Positions 1-7,909 of a DNA stretch of 64,000 nucleotides are shown here, one piece after another. The position numbers were made by a program, and so were the translations under genes. How positions within the stretch are numbered: the first letter of the stretch is position 1; the number at the start of each line of letters is the position of its first letter. This stretch comes from an uncultured Alphaproteobacteria bacterium (GTDB taxonomy: Bacteria > Pseudomonadota > Alphaproteobacteria > HIMB59): the NCBI GenBank assembly GCA_902599045.1, contig CACKEA010000004.1, positions 62,001 through 126,000 of the forward strand. Direction: 5' to 3'. Under the pieces are notes generated by a model. It did not search any database, was not told the DNA's origin, and saw nothing but the letters and a program-made list of their open reading frames with translations.

Positions 1-566
1 ATTTGTCCGATAATATTCCAGCCACCCGGTGATATCTTCGGATATATGCAAGTGTGGTTTTTAGCTATTCCAATGGATCGAGCAGGAATTTTAATTCTTG
101 GAGTAGCTAATCGCGGTGTAATTAATTGAGAGGGGATGTCGCCCAGATACGGAAATCCCGGCATGAAGCCTATATAATAAGTATAGTAACTCTCAGAGGT
201 ATGGAGGTTTATAATCTCTTCTTTTGTTATTTGATGAAGTTTTTGAATTAACTTTAAATCTAAAGCGAAACTTTCATCATAACAGGCAGGTATTTTCCAT
301 GTTTTATTGGCACTTTTATGAGATTGAGATTTTATATCACTCATCTCTAAAGTAATTTTTTCTTTATTTTGATCGCGTATTTGCGAATTTTCAAAAATGA
401 TCACAATTTTATTAAATGAGGGAATTATATTAAGTAAAGGCAGTCCAAGATTTGAAATAGTAGAAAATGCTTTATTCACCTCTAGCGATATAGATTTTGA
501 GGAGTCATCTCCAAAATCTAAGACCATCCCTCGGTCTCCATAAGAATTTATTCCTTTGAAATACAC
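1..566 (-). CDS. pxpB: 5-oxoprolinase subunit PxpB (KipI-like), 3' end cut by window
   Basis: With PxpA and PxpC this subunit opens 5-oxoproline to L-glutamate at the cost of ATP; PxpB/PxpC resemble the two halves of allophanate hydrolase subunits. The minus-strand translation shows the family hallmarks GFMPGFPYLGD, then TPRLATPRIKIPARSIGIA and, near the window edge, SPGGWNIIGQ. The frame is open from position 1 to a GTG at 566, with an in-frame stop (576-578) just upstream. GTG fits because the following residues YFKGINSYGDRGMVLDF match the family N-terminus. It is transcribed away from pxpA, with only 23 bp between the two start codons. The C-terminal tail, and pxpC if present, lie outside the window. 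Identity is secure from the motifs. Confidence 0.9.
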   Translation of the reverse strand, partial: MYFKGINSYGDRGMVLDFGDDSSKSISLEVNKAFSTISNLGLPLLNIIPSFNKIVIIFENSQIRDQNKEKITLEMSDIKSQSHKSANKTWKIPACYDESFALDLKLIQKLHQITKEEIINLHTSESYYTYYIGFMPGFPYLGDIPSQLITPRLATPRIKIPARSIGIAKNHTCIYPKISPGGWNIIGQ

Positions 567-589
567 GCTAATATCTTAATGTAACTTTG

Positions 590-1363
590 GTGCATTTGAA
601 TAAAATTAATTTTAATTCTGATATAGCAGAAAAAGATCATCGATTTTATGAGTCTGTTGATATGCAACTCATAGACAAAATTAGCTCTGCCAATATTTCC
701 TGTTTATTTCATGGGGGTTCAAAAGAAGTTGTTTCTAAAGCACTTAATTATTGTAATACAAAAAATGTTTCAATCGGAGCTCATGTCTCGTTTTTAGATA
801 GAGATAACTTTGGACGGGCACAAATTAATTGGAACAAGCAACTCATCCATGAAATTCTCAACGATCAGTTACTTTTTATTCATAACCTTGCATTGGAAAT
901 GAGCGCTACAGTGACTCATATCAAACTTCACGGAGCTCTCAGTAATATGGCTTGTGTTGACCAGGATCTCTCTGCTGAAATAGTCGGCTATTTAAAAAAA
1001 AATTACCCTTCTTTGATATTACTCGCACCAGCTTTAAGTGAACTTGCAAAAATGAGCTTGGAGAGTGACACTGCTACTGCTCTTGAGGTTTTTGCAGATC
1101 GCACCTATGAAGCCAATGGCACACTCACACCTCGTTCTGTTAGGGGCTCTTTAATCACAGACCCCAAAAGTGCCAGCGAACACGTTCGAGCAATGCTCAT
1201 ACAAAAGGGAATTATTTCTCGCGCAGGGGATACTTTAAAAACAGATATACATTCAATCTGTGTACATAGCGACACACCAAATAGTGTTGAAATATCTGAA
1301 CAAATTTGCATACTTCTTGAAGAAATGAAGATAAAGCAAGTAACACTTCCAGAATTTTTTTAA
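590..1363 (+). CDS. pxpA: 5-oxoprolinase subunit PxpA (LamB/YcsF family)
   Basis: A LamB/YcsF family protein, the subunit that acts with PxpB/PxpC to hydrolyse 5-oxoproline to glutamate in the cytoplasm. The N-terminus INFNSDIAE matches the family opening, followed by a His/Gly-rich stretch (CLFHGGS), SIGAHVSFLDRDNFGR and VTHIKLHGAL. These carry the conserved Asp, His and Lys residues typical of the barrel. Length (257 aa) is normal. GTG at 590 is preferred; TTG at 587 is in frame directly before it. The gene is divergent from pxpB and 7 bp upstream of a gamma-glutamylcyclotransferase-like gene, whose product would be the 5-oxoproline substrate. This suggests a recycling pair. Confidence 0.9.
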   Translation: MHLNKINFNSDIAEKDHRFYESVDMQLIDKISSANISCLFHGGSKEVVSKALNYCNTKNVSIGAHVSFLDRDNFGRAQINWNKQLIHEILNDQLLFIHNLALEMSATVTHIKLHGALSNMACVDQDLSAEIVGYLKKNYPSLILLAPALSELAKMSLESDTATALEVFADRTYEANGTLTPRSVRGSLITDPKSASEHVRAMLIQKGIISRAGDTLKTDIHSICVHSDTPNSVEISEQICILLEEMKIKQVTLPEFF

Positions 1364-1370
1364 AACTATT

Positions 1371-1868
1371 ATGGGTAATTATTTTTTTTACGGCACACTT
1401 CGTTCTATCTCAGTTTTAGAAAAAGTTATTGGAAAGACATCTAACCATTTAAATATAATTCCTGCTTTTGCACCTAAAAGCGAATTACGCCTTGTCATTG
1501 ACGAGAATTTCCCAGTTATAATTTTTGGTGATAACTACACAGGTGTTGACGGGATATTAGTGAAAGGTTTAACGGACGATGATATTGCACGCATACGTTT
1601 TTTTGAAGATGTAGAATTTGCTCCTAAAATAATGTCCGTTGAGGCTGGTGGAAAACATCAAAAGGCAGAATACTTTTCTCAAAAAGGAGTCGAGCCCTCG
1701 ATGAATCCTTGGTTTTATGAGGAATGGAAAGAGCAAGACGAGGCTTTGACTTTAGTGACCACTGAACTTTGGATGCAACTTTATGGGAAATATACTGCGG
1801 AAGAGGCAGATCAGTATTGGAATGATGTTAAAAAACAAGCTTATCATAAGTATCACTCTCAACAATGA
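1371..1868 (+). CDS. gamma-glutamylcyclotransferase-like (AIG2/GGCT fold) protein
   Basis: Members of this fold release 5-oxoproline from gamma-glutamyl compounds such as glutathione-derived dipeptides. The signature YGTLR sits at residues 8-12 and forms the substrate loop. A Glu in IRFFEDVEFAPK, around residue 79, is in the position of the family's catalytic acid. The last third (NPWFYEEWKEQDEAL) extends beyond the basic fold and has no motif I recognise. It lies 7 bp after pxpA and overlaps the next gene by 4 bp (ATGA), so it is probably in one transcript. Its placement next to 5-oxoprolinase genes supports the assignment. Some AIG2-like proteins have other or unknown activities, so the exact substrate is inferred. 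Confidence 0.75.
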   Translation: MGNYFFYGTLRSISVLEKVIGKTSNHLNIIPAFAPKSELRLVIDENFPVIIFGDNYTGVDGILVKGLTDDDIARIRFFEDVEFAPKIMSVEAGGKHQKAEYFSQKGVEPSMNPWFYEEWKEQDEALTLVTTELWMQLYGKYTAEEADQYWNDVKKQAYHKYHSQQ

Positions 1869-2419
1869 GGGTTATTAATTTTTTTCTGCTTATTTCCTTT
1901 TTATTTATCCCCCATTCCTTTTCCAACGAGACCAGTTGGAATTTGTTAAAAGACGGCGGTAAAGTAGTTTTTATTCGCCATGCTTACGCCCCAGGTGGTG
2001 GAGATCCTGATAACTTTGAACTAGAAGACTGCTCAACACAAAGAAATTTAAATCAACAAGGAGTTCGTCAATCCCAAACAATTGGTCAATTATTTATTGA
2101 ATATTCTATACCGGTAGACTCTGTTTACTCTAGTCAGTGGTGCCGCTGCCGAGATACAGCTCGGTATGCGTTTGGAAATTTTAAGAATTTTAGTGCTTTA
2201 AACTCAACGTTTTCTGGTAAGTACCAAAAAAATCACTCAAAACAAATGTTGGAATTGAGTGAATTTATCAATAGATGGGACGATAGTGGGGGCAACCTAA
2301 TTTTCGTCACTCATTATGTGATCGTCGGGGGCTTTCTTGATTATTATCCAAACTCTGGAGAAATTGTGATTGCAGATAAATCTTTATCAATTTTAGGAAC
2401 TATAAAAGTAGACTTCTAA
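1865..2419 (+). CDS. secreted histidine phosphatase superfamily protein
   Basis: A phosphoglycerate-mutase-like (histidine phosphatase) domain behind an N-terminal hydrophobic signal segment (residues 1-20, ending near HSFS), so it is likely periplasmic or membrane-anchored. The catalytic RHA triplet in VVFIRHAYAP (Arg and His near residues 38-39) is followed by the second Arg in SQWCRCRDTA and the second His in FVTHYV. All four core residues are therefore present. Length 184 aa is in the range of small SixA/Ais-like members. It starts inside the stop of the upstream cyclotransferase gene (ATGA overlap) and ends with a 4-bp convergent overlap with the HupE-like gene. The substrate is unknown; the pathway link to 5-oxoproline is by position only. 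Confidence 0.75.
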   Translation: MRVINFFLLISFLFIPHSFSNETSWNLLKDGGKVVFIRHAYAPGGGDPDNFELEDCSTQRNLNQQGVRQSQTIGQLFIEYSIPVDSVYSSQWCRCRDTARYAFGNFKNFSALNSTFSGKYQKNHSKQMLELSEFINRWDDSGGNLIFVTHYVIVGGFLDYYPNSGEIVIADKSLSILGTIKVDF

Positions 2420-3519
2420 AAGAATACTCTTTCAATAAACCAATATAAACCTATTAAGGAGATTATTACAGAAATAGGAATTTGCAAAAATGCTCGATAC
2501 CAACTTTGGCGTGAGGGTAAAATAAAAATAATTGATGCAAGAATAATGATTGCAATTTGAGCTACTTCAACTCCAAGATTAAATGAAATCAGACTTATTA
2601 CCAGTTGACTTGTATTCAACCCGATATCTCCAAGAACAAAAGCAAAACCTAAACCATGAATTAATCCAAAGATAAAAATTATGACATAACGAGGAACAAC
2701 CAAACGTCTTTGAAAAATATTTTCTATAGCGACATAACTAATGGATAGGGCGATCAAGGGTTCTACAACTACTGCAGGGATAAAGATTAAATTTAAACTA
2801 GCAAGAATTAGTGTAATTGAATGTGCGAGGGTAAACATAGTAACTTGTAGGAATAGAGGTTTAAATTTAATTGCATAAAAAAAGATACCGATAATAAATA
2901 ATATATGATCTAGTCCTTTAGGAACAATGTGCTCTATTCCTAGAATGAGATATTCAATTATTGTTTTTCCTATTGAGGATCGTGATTGTTGAGACAAAAG
3001 GGGCGATTTTTCAGCTGGCTGTAAATAACTTGTAAACAAGACAGACTCTTTTGATAAGTCCTCAAATTGTCTAATTACTACAGGGCCTATCTCTTTATCA
3101 AATTGAACTGTAAACGAGGAGTCTTTTAATTCGAAATTGAGATATAAAATTGTATCTCTCGGCATCTCTTCATTTGCCTCATCAAATGTCTCTACTTTAT
3201 TTAGTAAGAGAGGTATGATCTCACTCTCGTTATTGATTTGGATCTTATTGATAAATTTAGACTTATTTTTTATTACTAACTCTTCTATTTCTTGAACTGA
3301 AAAGCCCCTAAATTCATCATATTTTTGAGACTGAGGGGAGTTATTTGTATCCACATAAACGGAGGCATCAATTTCAGACAGGACGGTTTCTGCATTCAAT
3401 TTAAATTCAATTGAAGCATTTTCCTCTATAATGGTAATATCTACGATCGCTGGTTTAATTTCATGTGTAAGCACAGGAGGGCTTAATAGAAGAATAAAAA
3501 AGAATAAGTACTTAATCAT
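2416..3519 (-). CDS. HupE/UreJ-like membrane protein
   Basis: The protein begins with a hydrophobic signal segment, continues as a roughly 160-residue soluble, probably periplasmic region, and ends in about six membrane spans. The membrane part carries FTLAHSITL and FGLIHGLGFAFVLG, the His-bearing helices characteristic of the HupE/UreJ_2 family, which is associated with nickel or cobalt uptake. The longest frame begins at 3543, but the second Met at 3519 starts right at the signal peptide (MIKYLFFF) and avoids overlap with the divergent gene at 3526. Only 6 bp separate the two starts. The DUF4198 neighbour supports a metal-related role. The metal transported, if any, cannot be told from sequence. 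Confidence 0.75.
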   Translation of the reverse strand: MIKYLFFFILLLSPPVLTHEIKPAIVDITIIEENASIEFKLNAETVLSEIDASVYVDTNNSPQSQKYDEFRGFSVQEIEELVIKNKSKFINKIQINNESEIIPLLLNKVETFDEANEEMPRDTILYLNFELKDSSFTVQFDKEIGPVVIRQFEDLSKESVLFTSYLQPAEKSPLLSQQSRSSIGKTIIEYLILGIEHIVPKGLDHILFIIGIFFYAIKFKPLFLQVTMFTLAHSITLILASLNLIFIPAVVVEPLIALSISYVAIENIFQRRLVVPRYVIIFIFGLIHGLGFAFVLGDIGLNTSQLVISLISFNLGVEVAQIAIIILASIIFILPSRQSWYRAFLQIPISVIISLIGLYWFIERVFF

Positions 3520-3525
3520 TAAATC

Positions 3526-4362
3526 ATGTTTACCAAAGTTCACCTCAGAATTCTTTATATTTTTTCATTCCTCATTACTTGCTTTGTTCATGCAAGTGCT
3601 CACGAATTTTGGATTGAGCCAACCAAATACCAGTTTAATGACAACATCATAAATGCTCACTTGAGAGTAGGTCAAGAATTCCAAGGTATGGCTTTAATGT
3701 ATAATCCTCAAGATTTTAAAACCTTTAAAATTTTATCTGGATCGAAAAATAAAAAAGAAAAAGTCAAAGGTATACTTGGAGATGTACCAGCATTAAATAC
3801 AAAGACAAAGTTGGAAAACTTATTAATTATTTATCACGAAACTACTGATAAATTTGTAGACTACAAAAAATTTCAAAAATTTAAGGATTTTGTCTCTGAG
3901 AAAGGTTATGAGCAATTAATTCAAACTCATTTAGATAAAGACTTCCCCCAAAGTAATTTTATGGAGAGCTATCGGCGTTATGCAAAATCTTTAATTACCA
4001 CAGGTAGTGGCAGTAAAGGAAAAGATAAAAAAACAGGACTTTTGTTTGAATTTGTTTTAGATCAAAACCCTTATACAACTTTTGACTCTAATCAAATAAG
4101 TGCAACTTTATATTATAAAAAAAAACCCCTTCCAAATAACCTCGTTACAATTTTCTCAAAATATAAAAACTCTAGATTGTCTGTTTCAAATATCAAAACA
4201 GATGAGAAGGGTAAATTTACTTTTGAAATAGAACCAGGTAAGGAGTATCTATTAGACTCAGTTGTCATTTATCCATTAAAATCAAAACCTGATAAACAAG
4301 AACCAATCTGGCATAGCGACTGGGCTTCTACAACGTTCTTAGTTCCTGAAAATAATCTTTAA
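3526..4362 (+). CDS. DUF4198-family periplasmic protein
   Basis: A secreted 278-aa protein with an N-terminal signal segment (residues 6-24) ending in HASAHEFWIEP. That HEFWIEP opening is typical of DUF4198 proteins, which occur beside metal uptake genes. The mature N-terminus exposes a His, a plausible metal ligand, as in other families that mature at a His. The C-terminal part (residues 175-275) looks like a beta-sandwich, with a KTDEKGKFTFEIEPGKEYLL stretch reminiscent of carboxypeptidase-regulatory-like folds. It is divergent from the HupE/UreJ-like gene, with the two ATGs 6 bp apart, which suggests a functional pair. No enzyme motif is visible. Confidence 0.7.
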   Translation: MFTKVHLRILYIFSFLITCFVHASAHEFWIEPTKYQFNDNIINAHLRVGQEFQGMALMYNPQDFKTFKILSGSKNKKEKVKGILGDVPALNTKTKLENLLIIYHETTDKFVDYKKFQKFKDFVSEKGYEQLIQTHLDKDFPQSNFMESYRRYAKSLITTGSGSKGKDKKTGLLFEFVLDQNPYTTFDSNQISATLYYKKKPLPNNLVTIFSKYKNSRLSVSNIKTDEKGKFTFEIEPGKEYLLDSVVIYPLKSKPDKQEPIWHSDWASTTFLVPENNL

Positions 4363-4391
4363 TTTTTATTTATTAGTATAAAATGTAGATC

Positions 4392-4727
4392 ATGATTTTT
4401 GCTTTAAAAGTAATATTAGCAGCCCTTGTAATTGCATTTGCAAGCTGGCTTTCTGGTAAAAAACCAGAGTTATCTGGATTTATTATCGCTCTTCCAATCG
4501 CGAGTATTATTGCCATTGCCTTCTCTTTTCTAGAGCATAAAAATACTGAAAATACTGTAATTTTTGCTAAGAGTATTCTTGTTGGGGTGCCTGTTTCTTA
4601 TTTATTTTTCTTACCCTTTTTCTTCGCAAAAAATCTTAATATGAATTTTTGGCTAATTTATTTGATCGGATTAACTTTGCTAGTAATCGGATTTTTTGTT
4701 CATAAATACATTATGAGCCTTATTTAG
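4392..4727 (+). CDS. small integral membrane protein, DUF3147-like
   Basis: A 111-aa protein made almost entirely of four predicted membrane helices (about residues 1-20, 28-46, 57-76 and 86-107). The segment SGKKPELSGFIIALPIASIIAIAF resembles DUF3147-type inner-membrane proteins, in which a GL..ALP-like stretch follows the first helix. It lies 29 bp after the DUF4198 gene and directly abuts the glutathione S-transferase gene (stop at 4727, ATG at 4728), so it is probably co-transcribed. No function is known for the family and I do not infer one. Confidence 0.6.
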   Translation: MIFALKVILAALVIAFASWLSGKKPELSGFIIALPIASIIAIAFSFLEHKNTENTVIFAKSILVGVPVSYLFFLPFFFAKNLNMNFWLIYLIGLTLLVIGFFVHKYIMSLI

Positions 4728-5345
4728 ATGTTTGAGTTATTTGCAGACTCAACTCCAAATGCTAGAAAAATTTCAATAATGTTAGAGGAGATCAATGAAA
4801 ATTACTCGATTACATTTATAAACTTAAACAAAGGAGAACAGTTCCACGAAGACTTTAAAAAAATCTCTCCTTTCTCAAAAATTCCTGTACTCAAACATGA
4901 AAACCAGACTATCTTTGAATCTGGTGCGATATTAATATATTTAGCAAACTTCTCTGGAGAGTTTTATGGTTTAAATCAAAATTTAACGACTCAATGGCTG
5001 ATGGCACAAATGGGTTATATTGGACCAATGTTAGGTCAGCATCATCAATTTCATCATTACAACCCAGGTAAAAGTGAATTTGGAGAACAACGATATTTTA
5101 AAATAGCAGAAACTATTTACAAAAATTTGGATGATCATTTATCTAACAATGAATATTTAGCAAGAGAATATTCAATTGCTGACATGGCAACATTCCCTTG
5201 GATAGCACGACATCCAATCCACGATATTGGTTTAAATAAATATTTAAATTTGACCAGATGGTATAATAAAATTGCACTTAGACCTGCTGTTATAAAGGGT
5301 TACGATTTATTGAAAGATGGCACAGTGCCACCAAGTGTAAATTAA
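4728..5345 (+). CDS. glutathione S-transferase family protein
   Basis: A cytoplasmic GST with an N-terminal thioredoxin-like domain (residues 1-80) and a helical C-terminal domain. The active-site opening DSTPNARKI and the ISPFSKIPVL segment carry the cis-proline. The Glu-Ser pair in IFESGAILIYLA is the conserved glutathione-binding element. In the C-terminal domain SIADMATFPWI matches the N-capping box. The layout is like bacterial YfcG/Nu-class enzymes, which reduce disulfides. Length of 205 aa is normal. It abuts the preceding membrane gene and is followed 1 bp later by a DCC thiol-disulfide protein, so both may act in thiol handling. The specific substrate is unknown. Confidence 0.85.
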   Translation: MFELFADSTPNARKISIMLEEINENYSITFINLNKGEQFHEDFKKISPFSKIPVLKHENQTIFESGAILIYLANFSGEFYGLNQNLTTQWLMAQMGYIGPMLGQHHQFHHYNPGKSEFGEQRYFKIAETIYKNLDDHLSNNEYLAREYSIADMATFPWIARHPIHDIGLNKYLNLTRWYNKIALRPAVIKGYDLLKDGTVPPSVN

Positions 5346-5346
5346 A

Positions 5347-5682
5347 ATGAAAGTATATTTCAATGGTTCATGTAATATTTGTAATGCTGAAATAAGTCAT
5401 TATAAAAAAAAAACATGTGATATAGACTATGTTGATATCTCCAAAGATAGAGATGAACATATAAATCACCTTTCAAAAAAAGATTTATTCAGAAGAATGC
5501 ACGTTTACCATCAGGGTAGGCTGATCTCCGGATCAGAGTCATTTTTAATTTTGTGGGATACCATGCCCAGATGGAAATATTTGTCATCATTTTTAAAGTT
5601 ACCAATTTTTAAGCAATTATGGAAAATCGCATACGAAACGATGGCATTGTTATTATATTATAAAAATAAATCTAAGATCTGA
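5347..5682 (+). CDS. DCC family (DUF393) thiol-disulfide protein
   Basis: A short protein opening with VYFNGSCNICNAEISHY. The Cys-x-x-Cys at residues 9-12 is the family's putative redox site. The usual family opening is YDG.C..C, so the first acidic residue is replaced by Asn here. Central YVDISKDRDEH and the later SGSESFLILWDTMPRWKYL match the G..A...L....P......... pattern of DCC proteins. It is cytoplasmic, with no signal peptide. It lies 1 bp behind the GST gene and is followed by a clear hairpin terminator, so it closes this plus-strand operon. Function beyond thiol-disulfide exchange is not established. Confidence 0.75.
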   Translation: MKVYFNGSCNICNAEISHYKKKTCDIDYVDISKDRDEHINHLSKKDLFRRMHVYHQGRLISGSESFLILWDTMPRWKYLSSFLKLPIFKQLWKIAYETMALLLYYKNKSKI

Positions 5683-5686
5683 GGAG

Positions 5687-5722
5687 AACCATTCTTGCAG
5701 TTTAACCACAAGAATGGTTTTT
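5687..5722 (+). terminator. Rho-independent terminator after the GST-DCC operon
   Basis: An 11-bp perfect stem (AACCATTCTTG at 5687-5697 pairing with CAAGAATGGTT at 5709-5719) with an 11-nt loop, running into a T tract (5718-5722). It begins 4 bp after the DCC gene stop. It should end the plus-strand transcript before the convergent folC gene. Confidence 0.8.
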
Positions 5723-5804
5723 AGAGGATTAAGGTTAATCATCAATATTTACCCTAATCTCATAAAAATGGATCAAATAGATCGCCTTTAAAAAATAATA
5801 TTAA

Positions 5805-7058
5805 TTAACTTAATTTTCGAGATTGGTTCTTTTTTATAACTTCACCAATAAAATACAAAGAACCTCCAAAATAAACAGAAGTCTGTTTTGAAGATAATTT
5901 ATTAATAGTTTTAAAAGACTGCTCTAAAGAGTCAGCATAATATAAAGAGAGATTTTTGGGCAATAGTTCTTTAGTAATAGAATTTTCCTCATCCATTCTA
6001 ACGACCACAATTTTATTAAAGTGTTTTGACAAACTAGTAAGCATTTGCAAATACTTTTTATTATTTAAAAAAGAGCATATTAATATTTTTTTATTTTTAG
6101 TTAATGATGCAATCAAGGCTTTCATTCCATCTATATTGTGAAATCCATCTAAATAAATATCTTTGAATTTTTTAATCTTTCCTGTTAAAACACCGTTTTT
6201 AATTTTTTGTAATCTTCCTGGCCATTGACAATTTGTTAATGATTTTTGGGTCACTTCCGTATCAAACGCATCTTTTAAAATATTTTTTGCTAAATGTATT
6301 CCTAATCCAGCATTAATGAATTGATGTGCACCTAATAAATTTAATTTTGATATATCTATCTTTGCTTTATCGGATATATAATATTTAGATCTTATCTTCC
6401 ATTCATCATTATAAATATCTGCATTCAATTTTCTTTTCTTTAGTTGCGACTTAATATAATTCATTACTCCTAATTTTTGTTTGTTAACAACAATCGTACT
6501 TCTTGAATTCAAAATACCTAATTTTTCGAATGCGATTTGATTTAAGGAAGTACCAAGATAATCTTGATGATCTAAGGAAATTGGAGTAATAGCTGCAAAT
6601 TTTGATTTTTTGATTATATTTGTGGCGTCAAACCTTCCACCCAGTCCCACCTCTAAAATTAAATAGTCAGCTTTATGATCTTGAAAAGCTTTAAAAGCTG
6701 CCGCTGTTGTTATTTCAAAAAAAGTAATTAAATTTCCTTTATTTATCTTTTCACAATATCTTAAATATTTTAATAACTTTTGATTGGAAATATCTTTTGA
6801 TCTTAATTGTATTCTTTCATTAAACTTTACTAGGTGTGGCGTAGAGTAAACATGTGTTGAATATCCATGGTGGTTGAGTATTGACTTTAAAATTGCTGCT
6901 GTTGAACCCTTCCCATTAGTCCCGGCTATATGAATTACTTTTGGTAATAAACTCTCGTCAAAATCTATTTTTTTAAGTAACTTTTTAATTCTTTCTAAAG
7001 ATAGATCCGAAAACTTAGGGTGAAGTTTTAGTAGTCTTTGAAAAATGGGATCTTGCAA
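5805..7058 (-). CDS. folC: bifunctional folylpolyglutamate synthase/dihydrofolate synthase
   Basis: Adds L-glutamate to dihydropteroate and to folates with ATP in the cytoplasm. A Mur-ligase-type P-loop GTNGKGST is at residues 46-53, and EVGLGGRFDATN carries the family's Glu and Asp. DHQDYLG supplies the conserved His, and GRLQ and YLDGFHN mark the C-terminal domain. Length 417 aa is usual. It is the last gene of the long minus-strand run, 4 bp behind accD, an order common in Alphaproteobacteria. About 120 bp separate its end from the DCC gene; apart from the plus-strand terminator nothing clear is seen there. Confidence 0.95.
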   Translation of the reverse strand: MQDPIFQRLLKLHPKFSDLSLERIKKLLKKIDFDESLLPKVIHIAGTNGKGSTAAILKSILNHHGYSTHVYSTPHLVKFNERIQLRSKDISNQKLLKYLRYCEKINKGNLITFFEITTAAAFKAFQDHKADYLILEVGLGGRFDATNIIKKSKFAAITPISLDHQDYLGTSLNQIAFEKLGILNSRSTIVVNKQKLGVMNYIKSQLKKRKLNADIYNDEWKIRSKYYISDKAKIDISKLNLLGAHQFINAGLGIHLAKNILKDAFDTEVTQKSLTNCQWPGRLQKIKNGVLTGKIKKFKDIYLDGFHNIDGMKALIASLTKNKKILICSFLNNKKYLQMLTSLSKHFNKIVVVRMDEENSITKELLPKNLSLYYADSLEQSFKTINKLSSKQTSVYFGGSLYFIGEVIKKNQSRKLS

Positions 7059-7062
7059 GATC

Positions 7063-7908
7063 TTATTTTTTTACAAAAGATAAAACTTTTGAGAGAGATT
7101 GATTTAATTCTTTACGATGAACAACCATATCAATCATCCCGTGCTCTAAAAGATATTCAGCTGTTTGAAAATCTTCAGGTAACTGCTCTTTAATCGTTTC
7201 TTCAATCACTCGTTTGCCAGCAAAACCAATCATACTTCCTTTTTCTGCAATAATGATATCTCCAAGCATGGCAAATGAAGCACTAACACCACCTGTAGTT
7301 GGATGGGTCAGCACGCTAATATATGGGATTTTATGCTGATCCAACAAATTCACAGCAGCAACTGTCTTAGGAAGTTGCATCAAACTTACGATACCCTCTT
7401 GCATTCTAGCCCCACCTGAAGAAGCAACAGAAATAAATGGACAATTCAAATCAATAGCATTTTGACAACCTATTTTAAATGCTTCTCCAACAAATTGACC
7501 CATAGAACCTCCCATAAAATTGAAGTCTAAAATAAAAACTACAACCTTAGTATTTCCAATTTCACCTTGAGCTAAAATAGCAGCATCTTTTTGATCAGTT
7601 TTTTTTTGTGCATCCTTCATTCTATCGGAATACTTTTTAAGATCTTTAAATTTCAAAGGGTCATTATTTTCAAAAGGAACTTCTAAAAACTCAAATGCAT
7701 TGTCACCAAATAAATTTTTCAATCTACTATTTACGTCCATATTCATATGGTAGTCACAATAAGAACAAATATTAAGATTCTCTTTTAAATCACTGACATA
7801 AAGAGTCCTCTCTCCACATCCACACTTGGTCCATAAATCAGAGGGGGGCTCTTTTCGGGTAACAAGCGAACTTAATTTAGGTTTTACATAATCTGTTAAC
7901 CAATTCAT
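7063..7908 (-). CDS. accD: acetyl-CoA carboxylase carboxyltransferase subunit beta
   Basis: The beta half of the carboxyltransferase that moves CO2 from biotin to acetyl-CoA, the first step of fatty acid synthesis. The N-terminal zinc ribbon has Cys at 29, 31, 48 and 51 (CGCGER and CSYCDYH). The crotonase-fold core includes SVASSGGARMQEG and HPTTGGVSASFAMLGD, which form the oxyanion and CoA-binding loops. Length 281 aa is normal. It lies 1 bp after trpA and 4 bp before folC. accA is not in the window. Confidence 0.96.
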   Translation of the reverse strand: MNWLTDYVKPKLSSLVTRKEPPSDLWTKCGCGERTLYVSDLKENLNICSYCDYHMNMDVNSRLKNLFGDNAFEFLEVPFENNDPLKFKDLKKYSDRMKDAQKKTDQKDAAILAQGEIGNTKVVVFILDFNFMGGSMGQFVGEAFKIGCQNAIDLNCPFISVASSGGARMQEGIVSLMQLPKTVAAVNLLDQHKIPYISVLTHPTTGGVSASFAMLGDIIIAEKGSMIGFAGKRVIEETIKEQLPEDFQTAEYLLEHGMIDMVVHRKELNQSLSKVLSFVKK

Positions 7909-7909
7909 T

